Origin: Deinococcus roseus
GTDB taxonomy: Bacteria > Deinococcota > Deinococci > Deinococcales > Deinococcaceae
Assembly: GCF_014646895.1 (NCBI RefSeq)
Contig: NZ_BMOD01000011.1
Location: 74,507-138,506 of the forward strand
DNA: 64,000 bases
Direction: 5' to 3'
Below are positions 16,770 through 25,097 of this stretch, piece by piece. A model generated the notes under the pieces. That model was not told the DNA's origin and did no database searches. It was given only the letters and a program-made list of their open reading frames with translations. Positions within the stretch are counted from its first letter, which is position 1. Each line of letters begins with the position of its first letter. Made by a program: the position numbers and the translations under genes.

Positions 16770-17857
16770 GCAGCCACATCGAAGAAAAAGCCAAATTTGA
16801 TTTCATCCGGTACGCCCAGGTCTGGGAGGATGCCGATGTGCTGCTGGAAGCCCTGCGTCCCCTTTCTGGCGGCCGTTTTGTCTCGGTGTGCTCTGCAGGA
16901 GACAATGCCCTTTCCCTGCTGACTTTAAACCCCCAGGAGGTGGTGGCCCTGGACCTCAGCGAGGTGCAGACCTTCTGCCTGGATTTCCGCATTGCAGCCT
17001 TGAAGACCCTGCCTTATGAGCAGGTGCTGGAAATCATCGGATCTGTTCCCTCACAAAGGCGCATTGGTCTTTACACCCGTCTGAGAAAAGCCCTGGCCCC
17101 CAGGTCCCGGCAGTTCTGGGATTTGCAGGAACACATCCTGAGGAATGGTGTGGGATCAGGAGGCAAGTTTGAACGCTACTTTGCACTGTTCAGAAGTTAC
17201 ATCCTGCCTTTTCTGCTCTCTGGTTACGACATCCGGCAACTGCTGACCCCCAAAAACCACTCTGGCAGAGAAGTTTTTTACGAGACCCGTTTCATGAACT
17301 GGCGCTTCAAGGCCCTGATGCGCTTCTTCTTCTCCAGAACCATGATGGGCAGGCTGGGCCGCGATCCTGAATTTTTCGCTTTTGCAGAAGGAAGCCTCAG
17401 CGACAACGTGATGAAACGCACCCGCCACGCCCTGGTCGAACTGGACCCCTCCGAAAACCCCTACCTCTCCTGGATTTTGAGGGGCAAACACGACAAAATC
17501 CTGCCATTCTGGCTCAGACCGGAAAACTTTGAAGCCATCCGGGACAACCTGGACCGCTTGCGCTACGAGGTGTGCAGCCTGGAAACCTTCGTGCAGAAAG
17601 AAGCAGGGCTGTGGGACGGTTTCAACCTCAGCGATGTCTTTGAATACATGCCCGAAGCCACCAGCGACAGACTGCTCTCCGATCTGGCCCAGCACACCCG
17701 TCCCGGAGGCCGCCTGGTCTACTGGAACATGATGGTGCCCAGAGACGGCAAAAACCTCCCTGAGCTCCTCAGGCCCCTCCCTGAACTTTCTGAACAACTT
17801 CATGCCCAGGACAGGGCTTTCTTTTATTCCAGGCTGGTGGTGGAAGAGCGTGTGTGA
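16766..17857 (+). CDS. DUF3419 / BtaA-like SAM-dependent aminocarboxypropyl transferase
   Basis: 363 residues. IRYAQVWEDADVLLEAL, SVCSAGDNALSLLTLNP and VVALDLSEVQ form the N-terminal SAM-binding signature of DUF3419. Later SDVFEYMPEATSDRLL and PGGRLVYWNMMVP complete the Rossmann fold. The best-known member, BtaA, moves the 3-amino-3-carboxypropyl group of SAM onto diacylglycerol in betaine-lipid synthesis. The partner BtaB methyltransferase is absent, so the product here may differ. Overlaps its neighbours by ATGA and GTGA junctions. Confidence 0.85.
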   Translation: MSSHIEEKAKFDFIRYAQVWEDADVLLEALRPLSGGRFVSVCSAGDNALSLLTLNPQEVVALDLSEVQTFCLDFRIAALKTLPYEQVLEIIGSVPSQRRIGLYTRLRKALAPRSRQFWDLQEHILRNGVGSGGKFERYFALFRSYILPFLLSGYDIRQLLTPKNHSGREVFYETRFMNWRFKALMRFFFSRTMMGRLGRDPEFFAFAEGSLSDNVMKRTRHALVELDPSENPYLSWILRGKHDKILPFWLRPENFEAIRDNLDRLRYEVCSLETFVQKEAGLWDGFNLSDVFEYMPEATSDRLLSDLAQHTRPGGRLVYWNMMVPRDGKNLPELLRPLPELSEQLHAQDRAFFYSRLVVEERV

Positions 17858-19146
17858 ACGCCCCACCCATGCTTAACGTCCCCCTGGTCCTGCTGATGCT
17901 GGTCGGGTGCATGCTGGGCCTGAAGGGGTGGCAGAACCGCTTCAAACCCCACCCGGAACTGGCCCGCAAACTCATGCACATTGCCACGGGTCTGGTGGCC
18001 CTGACGTTTCCAGCTTTGCTGCACGATCCAAAAGCCGTGTGGCTGGCCTGCGGTCTGGCCATTGTGATGCTCTTGCTGCAGAAATACTTCAAACCCCTCA
18101 AAGCCCTGGGAAGCGTGCTGAACAGTGTGCAGCGGGTCTCTCTGGGCGATGTGTACTTTCTGATCAGCATTGCCCTGATTTACCAGCTTGCCCCTGAGCC
18201 TGTGTATTTCACCATTCCAGTGCTGGTGCTGACCCTGGCGGATGCCCTGGCTGCATTGATCGGGGTGCGCTACGGGCAGACCAAGTATTTTGTCGAGCAG
18301 GACCAGAAAAGCCTGGAAGGAAGTGCTGCGTTTTTTCTGGTGGCGTTCCTGTCCACACACATTCCCCTCTTGCTTTCAGATGCCACCGGACGGCTGGAAT
18401 CCCTGCTGATTGCCATTCTGGTCGGTCTGGTGGTGATGATCATTGAGGCCATCTCCTGGGAGGGCCTGGACAACCTGTTCATTCCTTATGGCACCCTGGT
18501 GGTTTTGAGGGGACATGTGGGGGATTCTCCGCTGACCATGCTTTATGACCTGCTGGGCTTCATTGGGATTGCCCTGATCACCATCAGCCTGCGCCGAAAA
18601 ACCCGTCTGGACCACGGAGGACTGATGGCCGCCATCCTGATGGGCTTCGTCGTGTACAGCATTGCAGGCATCAAATGGGTGGTGGCTCCACTCATTTTGC
18701 TGGTCTGTTACATCGTGCTCAGAAAACCTCTGGGCATGCACAGCAGTTCCGTGAAGCATGTGGCGGTGGTGTGCATTCCGCCCACCATCTGGATGCTGAT
18801 CAGCATTTACGGGACCTCTCCCGACCTGGTCTCTGCAGCAGGAACGGTCCCTTCCCAGCCGCTTTTTTACGTGTACTCGCTGTCCATTGCCACCCAGGCC
18901 GCCGCCATGAGCGGGCGCAGCCTGCCCGAACTGAGGCAGGTCTGGTTTTCTTTGCCCATCCTGATCGTGCTGTTCTTCACCCCTTACGCTGTGCTGGGCG
19001 GGGAGTTTAATGTGCTTCGCCTGCTGGTGTTCGCATTTGCCTGCACCATTCCCGCCCTGGTCTCCTACCGCCTGAGAAAGCGCAGTCTGGAGTACCACAG
19101 CGCATTTGCAGCGTTCTCCTCTTTGCTAGGACTGGTGATCCCGTGA
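17854..19146 (+). CDS. Membrane phytol/dolichol-kinase-like protein with C-terminal membrane extension
   Basis: 430 residues with about a dozen membrane spans. The N-terminal half has ELARKLMHIATGLVAL, LTLADALAALIGVRYGQ, DQKSLEGSAAFF and EAISWEGLDNLFIP, the pattern of CTP-dependent polyprenol kinases (VTE5/SEC59) and related CDP-lipid synthases. The C-terminal half begins RLDHGGLMAAILMGFVVY, which faintly resembles DUF92 (VTE6, phytyl-phosphate kinase). That second match is weak. If correct, one protein would make both phosphate additions. GTG start at 17854 overlapping the previous stop; ATG 17869 is an alternative. Confidence 0.78.
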   Translation: MNAPPMLNVPLVLLMLVGCMLGLKGWQNRFKPHPELARKLMHIATGLVALTFPALLHDPKAVWLACGLAIVMLLLQKYFKPLKALGSVLNSVQRVSLGDVYFLISIALIYQLAPEPVYFTIPVLVLTLADALAALIGVRYGQTKYFVEQDQKSLEGSAAFFLVAFLSTHIPLLLSDATGRLESLLIAILVGLVVMIIEAISWEGLDNLFIPYGTLVVLRGHVGDSPLTMLYDLLGFIGIALITISLRRKTRLDHGGLMAAILMGFVVYSIAGIKWVVAPLILLVCYIVLRKPLGMHSSSVKHVAVVCIPPTIWMLISIYGTSPDLVSAAGTVPSQPLFYVYSLSIATQAAAMSGRSLPELRQVWFSLPILIVLFFTPYAVLGGEFNVLRLLVFAFACTIPALVSYRLRKRSLEYHSAFAAFSSLLGLVIP

Positions 19147-20051
19147 CCCTGATTGTGAACCCCGACCTCCCTGAACATTCCTCCCTCCCTGCCCGTTCTG
19201 CTGCACCTCCGCCTGCTGTGGTTTTTGGATTTGCAGAGGAAGGCCTGATCACTGCAAGGGCTGCACTCTGGGATTCTGGAGCCATCGGGCATTTTGATGC
19301 CCTGAACGAGGAGGGCGCTCTGGCCGTCCTGAGCGCTGCCCTGCAGGAGGCCAGACAGAAAGGCCTCAGACAGGTGGTCGGTCCCATGAACGGCAACACC
19401 TGGTTCAAATACCGTCTGGTCTCGGAGTTTGGGACGGTCAGACCGTTTTTTGGGGAACCCTGGCAACCTGCTGCTTACGTGGAACACTTCCAGAAAGCAG
19501 GTTTTCAGGCAGGCTGGGAATACCAGTCCAGTGCAGCCTCCCCGGAAGTGCAGGATCCGCGTTTTGCAGATCTGGAAACCAAATTCAAGGCCCTGGGTGT
19601 GACCGTTCGGGGTGTGGTTCCAGAGAAACTGCAGCAGGACATCTCAGACATTCATGAACTCAGCAATCTGGCCTTTCAGGACAATCCCTTCTTTTCAGAA
19701 CTGGACGAGGCCACTTTCCGCAGCCTGTACCTGCCCGTTTTCCAGCAGCTTCCCACCGATTTCATGTTCCTGGCCGAACACCAGGGCCGTCTGGCAGGCT
19801 TCTTTCTGGCCTACCCTGACCCTATGAACCCCGGACAGGTGATTGCCAAAACCATTGCAGTCAGACCTGAGCGGCAGTATGCAGGACTGGGGCGTTACCT
19901 GACGGGTCTGCTGAATCAGAAAGCCCTGCAGGCGGGCATCCACACCATTGTTCATGCCCTGATGTTTGACAGCAACACCTCCCGGAACCTCAGCCAGATT
20001 TACGGCAGTCAGGTGATCCGCAGGTACACCCTGTACAGGACAGACCTGTAG
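19143..20051 (+). CDS. GNAT-fold N-acyltransferase, last gene of the lipid-like operon
   Basis: 302 residues. The first half has QVVGPMNGNTWFKYRLV and EPWQPAAYVEHFQKAGF. The second half holds the GNAT core, with HQGRLAGFFLAYPDP and AKTIAVRPERQYAGLGRYLTGLLNQKA as the acyl-CoA binding V-R-P-x-x-x-x-x-G-L-G motif. The substrate is unknown. The GTG start overlaps the stop of the membrane kinase gene (GTGA), so it belongs to the operon starting at 13414. An acyl-transfer step in the same pathway is an inference from context. Confidence 0.8.
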   Translation: MTLIVNPDLPEHSSLPARSAAPPPAVVFGFAEEGLITARAALWDSGAIGHFDALNEEGALAVLSAALQEARQKGLRQVVGPMNGNTWFKYRLVSEFGTVRPFFGEPWQPAAYVEHFQKAGFQAGWEYQSSAASPEVQDPRFADLETKFKALGVTVRGVVPEKLQQDISDIHELSNLAFQDNPFFSELDEATFRSLYLPVFQQLPTDFMFLAEHQGRLAGFFLAYPDPMNPGQVIAKTIAVRPERQYAGLGRYLTGLLNQKALQAGIHTIVHALMFDSNTSRNLSQIYGSQVIRRYTLYRTDL

Positions 20052-20133
20052 GGCAAAGTGACAGGGCAGAATTCTGAAAGAGCATTTTGGCTACAATCAA
20101 AACATCCTGGCCTGATTCACAAGGAGAAGCCAA

Positions 20134-21456
20134 ATGCAGCATCACAGGTATGACGCCACCGAACAGCACCGTCTGGACAGACTGCACTCCTATTCGATCC
20201 TGGACACCCCCAGGGAAGCCGAATTCGACCAGTTGATCGACGATCTGGCCTTCATGGTCGGGGCAGATGGAGCCTACCTCAGCTTCATGGACGAGAAAAG
20301 GCAGTGGTTCAAGGCCACCAGCAACCTGAATGCCTCAGAGCTTCCCAGAGAACAGGCCCTCTGCAACACCACCCTGCTGACCCACACCCCCCTGATGGTT
20401 TTTGACCTCGGCCAGGATGAGCGTTTGCGCCGCCATCCCCTGGTGCAGCAGGCAAACATTCAGGCCTTTCTGGCCCTGCCCCTGAGCACCCAGGATGGGC
20501 AACCCATTGGAACCCTCTGCGTGTTCAAACAGGACATGCACATCTGGACCGTGAGGGACACCGAAATCATGATGCGCTTTGCAGGCCGCATTTTGCAGAT
20601 GCTGGAAAAACGCCTGCTGCCCGCCCAGCGTTCCACCCTGGCAGAAGAAATCGAAGCCATCATGCAGTACGGCAGCGACGGCCTGATCTTGCTGGACACC
20701 ACCGAGCACGTCATGGAATGCAATGCGCTGGCCACCACCATCACCGGCATCCAGTGGGAGAAAGGTGAGGTGTTCAGCACCACCCCTTTCCTGCACGACG
20801 AATCCATCCCTGAAATCCACAAGGGCAACGTGTTCATGCGCTGGGACGGCCAGGTGTGGTTCAAAGTCACTGCTGCCCCCCTCCCCAGCCAGGACTGGAT
20901 TCTCTTGATCATTGAGGATGTCACGCACCACCTGCAACACCAGTTCGGTCTGGAAGCAAAGGTGTATCAGGAGCAGACCCGTGAAGAAGGGGAACGCAAC
21001 GCCCTTTACGACTACCTGCAGGGCCGCATCAAAGACCAGAATTGCTCGGTGGTCTACCTGGACCTGGACGATTTCCGCAGCGTCAATGAGCAGCACGGTT
21101 TCCAGATTGGGGACCATTTGCTGCGCCAGGTGGCCATCCGCCTCAGGCAATCCTTGCGCGGCCAGGACCGGGTGTACCGCCTCTCCCGCGATGAATTCAT
21201 TCTGGTGCTGGCTGGACAGCTCACCCCGGACATCCTGACCATGATCGCAGGCCGGGTGCAGAACAACCTGCAAAAACCCCTGAACCTGGACCACCACACC
21301 TTAAAAGTGACCGCCAGCATGGGCCTCACCTCCACAGATGCCTCAGAGAGTGTTGACACTGTGCTGCAACGCGCCGAAACCCTGATGCAAGCGGCCAAAC
21401 AGCAGGGACCGGGAGGGTTCAGCATTGGAGAGAGGGCTGCGCCCGCAGAAGGCTAA
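20134..21456 (+). CDS. GAF-PAS-GGDEF protein with degenerate GGDEF motif
   Basis: 440 residues. An N-terminal GAF-like sensor (LHSYSILDTPREAEFDQLIDD ... IQAFLALPLSTQDGQPIGTLCVF, about residues 15-165), then a PAS-like segment (DGLILLDTTEHVMECN), a short coiled region and a GGDEF domain (VVYLDLDDFRSVNEQHGFQIGDHLLRQVA). The signature that should read GGDEF is LSRDEF. The loss of both glycines predicts little or no diguanylate cyclase activity, and a sensing or binding role is possible. AAGGAG precedes the ATG. The last codons overlap the start of a heptad-repeat element. Confidence 0.88.
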   Translation: MQHHRYDATEQHRLDRLHSYSILDTPREAEFDQLIDDLAFMVGADGAYLSFMDEKRQWFKATSNLNASELPREQALCNTTLLTHTPLMVFDLGQDERLRRHPLVQQANIQAFLALPLSTQDGQPIGTLCVFKQDMHIWTVRDTEIMMRFAGRILQMLEKRLLPAQRSTLAEEIEAIMQYGSDGLILLDTTEHVMECNALATTITGIQWEKGEVFSTTPFLHDESIPEIHKGNVFMRWDGQVWFKVTAAPLPSQDWILLIIEDVTHHLQHQFGLEAKVYQEQTREEGERNALYDYLQGRIKDQNCSVVYLDLDDFRSVNEQHGFQIGDHLLRQVAIRLRQSLRGQDRVYRLSRDEFILVLAGQLTPDILTMIAGRVQNNLQKPLNLDHHTLKVTASMGLTSTDASESVDTVLQRAETLMQAAKQQGPGGFSIGERAAPAEG

Positions 21457-21660
21457 AGGCAGAAGGCAGCGACCCAGTGCCGACAAAGCCGCCTTTGAGG
21501 CACGTAGTCAGGGTCAAGAAGAAGGCTTTTCAGGCTAGCTGATGCATCGGCTTTCTGCTGATTGTCAGGATAAAAGCGTTTGAGCCCTCAAGGAACGGCT
21601 AAAGCATGTTCCTCAGAAGGGTGTCGCATGCTTGATCTTTTGGCCTTCTGCCTTCTGCTT
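21445..21660. repeat. Heptad-bounded structured element A
   Basis: The left side has GCAGAAGGC repeats (21445-21470), the right side the inverse (GCCTTCTGCCTTCTGC, to 21659). The interior contains a 20-mer (21507-21526) that is the exact reverse complement of 23874-23893 in element B. The adjoining AAAG-CCGC-CTTT hairpin of A is replaced in B by GGGG-CCGT-CCCC at the same place. The left end includes the last codons and stop of the GGDEF gene; the right end abuts the mnmE stop. Confidence 0.8.
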
Positions 21661-22967
21661 CACTTCCCCACACAGAAATTCCTGAAAATCTGCTCGATCA
21701 CCTCTTCAGAAACATTCTTGCCGCTCAGTTCGGCCAGGTGGTTGAGGGCCAGTTCGATTTCGTAGCTGGCCAGTTCATCCGGGAGGGTCAGGGCACCCTG
21801 CACATGTTCCAGGGCTGCAGTGACGGCCTGGACCTGCCGTTCGCTGGAAAGCCAGACTTCGTGGCGGGCCTGGTCGCCCAGCAGTTTTTCCCGCAGGCGG
21901 TCGCGCAATTCTGGGAGTCCTGCTCCAGTGATGGCTGAAACAGATTGGTAGCGGTCATCGTGCCAGACCTGTCCCAGATCGGTTTTGGTTTGCAGGCGAA
22001 TCAGGCGGTCTTCTGGGACGTTCACATCCAGGGGTTCTCTGGGGGCTGAGGCGTCTTCCAGAAGCATCACCAGATCGGCGTTTTCTCCGAGTTGCAGGGC
22101 ACGTTCCACCCCTGCAGCCTCGATGACATCTGCCGTTTCCCGCACCCCTGCAGTGTCAATCAATGTGATGGGCACCCCCACCAGTTCCATGTGGGCTTCC
22201 AGGTAATCGCGGGTGGTTCCGGCAATGGGGGTGACAATGCTGCGCTCGTAACCCAGCAGGGCGTTCAGCAGGCTGCTTTTTCCGGCGTTGGGCCGTCCCA
22301 GCAAAGCCAGCCTTGCTCCCTGCTGTGCCAGTTTTCCTGCTCTGGCGGTGTCCAGCAGGTGGTTCAGTTCGTTTTGCACTGCCAGCAGGGGAACAATGCG
22401 GTCTTCCTCGGGAACGCCTTCTTCGGGGTAGTCCAGCATGGCCTGGATGGCCCCCATGGTGCGGGCCAGTTTGAAGACCATGCCGTCCAGGCGTTTGCTG
22501 AGGGCACCCTGCAAACCCAGGGTGGCCTGCCTGCGGGCCGTGTCGGTCTGGGCGTGGATCAGGCTGTTGACGGCCTCGGCCTGATTCAGGTCCATGCGGC
22601 CTTCCAGAAAAGCCCTGAGGGTGAATTCTCCGGGTTTTGCCAGCCTTGCCCCCAGTTCCACACAGCGGGTCAAGAGCGCTCCCAGCGCACTCACCGAACC
22701 GTGGGTCTGCAGTTCCGCCACATCTTCTCCAGTGTAGGAGTGAGGACCTTTGAACACCAGCACGATGCCCTCGTCGATGGTTTCGCCTTCCCGATCCAGA
22801 AAACGGCCATACAGGAAGCGGCCCCCCCGGGTTCTGGAAGGGGTGCGCTTTCCGGAGAACAACTGGTCTGCAATGGACAGGGCTTGCGGGCCGGAAAGCC
22901 TGACGATGCCAATGGCCCCCTCACCCTGGGCAGTGGAAATGGCAACGATGGTGTCCGCTCGAATCAT
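21660..22967 (-). CDS. mnmE: tRNA modification GTPase MnmE
   Basis: 435 residues. With MnmG it forms carboxymethylaminomethyl-uridine at tRNA wobble U34. The N-terminal folate-binding domain (DTIVAISTAQGEGAIGIVRLSG), the internal G domain with GRPNAGKSSLLNAL, GTTRD, DTAGVRET and TKTD, and the C-terminal FCVGK are all present, so the protein is complete. The ATG follows TATACT by seven bases on the minus strand (leaderless). No full-length mnmG is in the window; a short MnmG-like gene lies at 43281. Confidence 0.97.
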   Translation of the reverse strand: MIRADTIVAISTAQGEGAIGIVRLSGPQALSIADQLFSGKRTPSRTRGGRFLYGRFLDREGETIDEGIVLVFKGPHSYTGEDVAELQTHGSVSALGALLTRCVELGARLAKPGEFTLRAFLEGRMDLNQAEAVNSLIHAQTDTARRQATLGLQGALSKRLDGMVFKLARTMGAIQAMLDYPEEGVPEEDRIVPLLAVQNELNHLLDTARAGKLAQQGARLALLGRPNAGKSSLLNALLGYERSIVTPIAGTTRDYLEAHMELVGVPITLIDTAGVRETADVIEAAGVERALQLGENADLVMLLEDASAPREPLDVNVPEDRLIRLQTKTDLGQVWHDDRYQSVSAITGAGLPELRDRLREKLLGDQARHEVWLSSERQVQAVTAALEHVQGALTLPDELASYEIELALNHLAELSGKNVSEEVIEQIFRNFCVGK

Positions 22968-23046
22968 GCCTAGCAGTATAGCGCAGTCGTATTTTCTGCT
23001 GGATGGAAAACCAGAAAGCAGAAACCTTCCAGATGCTGAACATCAT

Positions 23047-23298
23047 TCATCCTTTCAGACGGTTTGACATCTCCTGCTGCCTTGCCAGATGGTCCATGTA
23101 GGGGGTGCTGGCAAACATCCTGCCGCAAAACGGACAATGGCGGATGCTCAGGGCATCATCTTCAATGCCAGAGGGGTGGGGAATGGCGTACAAAATCACC
23201 TCTGCATCAGAACGGGCGAAAATCACTTCCAGAATGGCCCCTTCTTGCACGGCTTGTGGCAATTCATCGCATTCGCAAGGGTGTGCAGGGGTGTCCAT
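23047..23298 (-). CDS. Small CxxC protein, unknown function
   Basis: 83 residues. The N-terminal half has CECDELP and the C-terminal half IRHCPFCGRMFASTPYMDHL, where HCPFCG could bind zinc with the earlier cysteines. The start codon overlaps the stop of the GNAT gene by one base (TGATG), so it is translated from the same message. No family is recognised beyond a zinc-ribbon-like appearance. Confidence 0.75.
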   Translation of the reverse strand: MDTPAHPCECDELPQAVQEGAILEVIFARSDAEVILYAIPHPSGIEDDALSIRHCPFCGRMFASTPYMDHLARQQEMSNRLKG

Positions 23299-23819
23299 CA
23301 GGCCTCCAGAATGAAAGAAAGTTCATCCCACACGTAACCCAGCACGGGCAGGTCATGCCCGAACCATCTCATGCTGTTTTCTGCTTTGCACACCCCGCCC
23401 ATGCGTTCATAGAACCCGATGGTGGGATTGTCCTTCAGGACCCACAAACCCAGACTTGTGGCCCCAGCACCGTGCAGTTTTTTCACCGATTCCTGCATCA
23501 GTCTTTTTCCAAAGCCCTGTCCATGGTGGGCTTTGAGTGCATAAATACAGGCAAGTTCTGCATCTGTATGCAAATCCGCTTCAGGTTTGTGCACGGTCTG
23601 GGAGAAAGCCAAGATGCTTTCTTTCACCTCCAGCACCAGCACATCCCTCCATTCATCCTGGGTTTTACGCTCCCACTGGGTCAGCCTGCGCTCATAAGTG
23701 AGCTGCGAAAGCACCTCGTCGGGGATGCGCCCTGCATAGGTTTCCTGCCAGCTCTGGGTGTGCACTTTTGCGATTGCTGAAACATCATGAACTGTGGCAT
23801 TGCGAACGATATATTCCAT
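23298..23819 (-). CDS. GNAT-family N-acetyltransferase
   Basis: 173 residues from MEYIVRNATVHDV. N-terminal IVRNATVHDVSAIAKVHTQSWQETY is typical of RimI-like GNATs; the acetyl-CoA loop reads ALKAHHGQGFGKRLMQE (Q/GxxGxG/A). DNPTIGFYERMGG is the usual motif B. Start at 23819 because TATAAT lies exactly seven bases upstream (leaderless). The substrate is unknown. Confidence 0.9.
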   Translation of the reverse strand: MEYIVRNATVHDVSAIAKVHTQSWQETYAGRIPDEVLSQLTYERRLTQWERKTQDEWRDVLVLEVKESILAFSQTVHKPEADLHTDAELACIYALKAHHGQGFGKRLMQESVKKLHGAGATSLGLWVLKDNPTIGFYERMGGVCKAENSMRWFGHDLPVLGYVWDELSFILEA

Positions 23820-23839
23820 GTCACACATTATAAAAGAAA

Positions 23840-24038
23840 GCAGAAGGCCTGGCTTGAATCTGGCTTTTTGTTTGCCTTCTTCTTGACCCTGACAGCATGC
23901 CTCTCTTGACCCTACTACGCGGTCCAAAGCGGTTTGGACCGCTGGGTCGCTCGGGGACGGCCCCGTCGGCATTGGGTCGCTGCCTTCTGCCTTCTGCTGT
24001 TCTTTGGCCCTCAGCTCTGGGCATTTTGCCTTCTGCTC
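23840..24038. repeat. Heptad-bounded structured element B
   Basis: GCAGAAGGC at the left, GCTGCCTTCTGCCTTCTGC and TTGCCTTCTGC at the right. In reverse orientation it shares AAGGCAGAAGGCAGCGACCC, TGCCGAC and a following 20-mer with element A. It has an extra internal hairpin, GCGGTCCAAA / TTTGGACCGC (23919-23942). It lies in the gap between the GNAT gene and the DUF4258 gene. Confidence 0.8.
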
Positions 24039-24041
24039 AAT

Positions 24042-24500
24042 TCAGGAACTCCGCTTCCACTTGCCTTTCTGGGCTCCAGGCTTCACCTGCTTGGTTTTCA
24101 CCTGGCCAGAATCAAAACGCAACATCAGGGCCACCCGTGACCTGCTGAGGATCTGGTGGGGGTTGTTGGGGACATAAGCCGTGACCACATCAATCCACTG
24201 GTCTTTCTGGTGGAAGTCCACCACCACGTGCAGTGGGAGTTTCAGGTTGACCGAGTGAAAGTACCCCATCACCAGCCAGCGCCGGTCCTGCGGGTACACC
24301 GCCCGGATGCGGCCTGAATGCAGCACCTGCACGATGTCTGGCTCCATGAAGCCCTGAGAACGTGCGTGCTGGACGGCGTGCTCACAGATGTCGTAGCGGC
24401 CTTCCCACATCACGTCCCGCAAAGTCTGGTGGGCACGTTGGAGGACGAAATCCCGGGTGTCGATCTCAAGTGCGTCTGCGCGTGTGATCCAATCTTGCAT
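24042..24500 (-). CDS. DUF4258-like protein
   Basis: 152 residues from MQDWITRADAL, preceded by AAGGGGGG. The central region RYDICEHAVQHARSQGFMEPDIVQVLHSG followed by WLVMGYFHSV...LHVVVDF...IDVVTAYVPN fits DUF4258, a small fold related to RelE-like toxins in shape, though no toxin role is claimed. The tail GQVKTKQVKPGAQKGKWKRSS is basic. The gene is alone on its strand; a long leader with a strong hairpin lies upstream. Confidence 0.75.
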   Translation of the reverse strand: MQDWITRADALEIDTRDFVLQRAHQTLRDVMWEGRYDICEHAVQHARSQGFMEPDIVQVLHSGRIRAVYPQDRRWLVMGYFHSVNLKLPLHVVVDFHQKDQWIDVVTAYVPNNPHQILSRSRVALMLRFDSGQVKTKQVKPGAQKGKWKRSS

Positions 24501-25097
24501 CACGGCACCCCCCTTTGCGCTGCTCAGCGGGGCGTCACCCTGCCGATGGCAGCCTTGACCCGCACCAGACCAGCTTGCGGCCTGCTTTCCAGGGTTTTTA
24601 AGCGAAAACGCTCCCCACAAACGTTGGTTTGTTGGGGAGCGCTTCGTCGTAACCCTAGAGGGTCATGTTCAAAGTATAGCGAATCTGCAATCCGGAAAAG
24701 TAAGAGAATCAACTTCTTTTCTTGAGGATTCAAGCAATGTTGACAGGCCCACAATTGCCGCAAAAGCCAGCCTGAAGTGACCCCATCGCTCTGGCGCTGC
24801 ACTGGAAGGGAAAAACCTGCATGCTTCACTGCGCTGGATGAGAGAAGTTTCTGCCCGGTGCATTTATATACCGGGTTTTTGTGTCACAACTTCTTTAAAT
24901 TTTAGGCGTACAATGGGTCTACCTTACTTTTCGAGATTCTGCAAAATCAGGCGTTGGCAACGGTGTAGCGTTTTTTCTGGCCCAGCGAGGGACCGGACAA
25001 CCCCCTCCCTCCTGAGCCCCTTTTCCCCACTCACCTCATGGAAATCCAGTGTTTTCGCCTCTTGTTCCGTCTGGGCGCGGAATGATGCCCTGGGAGC
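24501..25097. other. 597-base gap with hairpins and a possible small RNA
   Basis: No convincing protein gene. It holds the leader of the DUF4258 gene with a hairpin at 24609-24641 (CGCTCCCCACAAAC / GTTTGTTGGGGAGCG, one bulge), a minus-strand TATACT at about 24674, and a plus-strand terminator at 24854-24880 with no plus-strand gene before it. TACAAT at 24909-24914 may be the -10 box for the GNAT gene at 25098, giving a leader of about 180 bases. Confidence 0.55.
24854..24880 (+). terminator. Orphan terminator hairpin
   Basis: CCCGGT / ACCGGG around a ten-base AT-rich loop, followed directly by five T and GTGT. No plus-strand gene lies upstream, so it may end a small RNA starting after about 24720. 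Confidence 0.6.
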
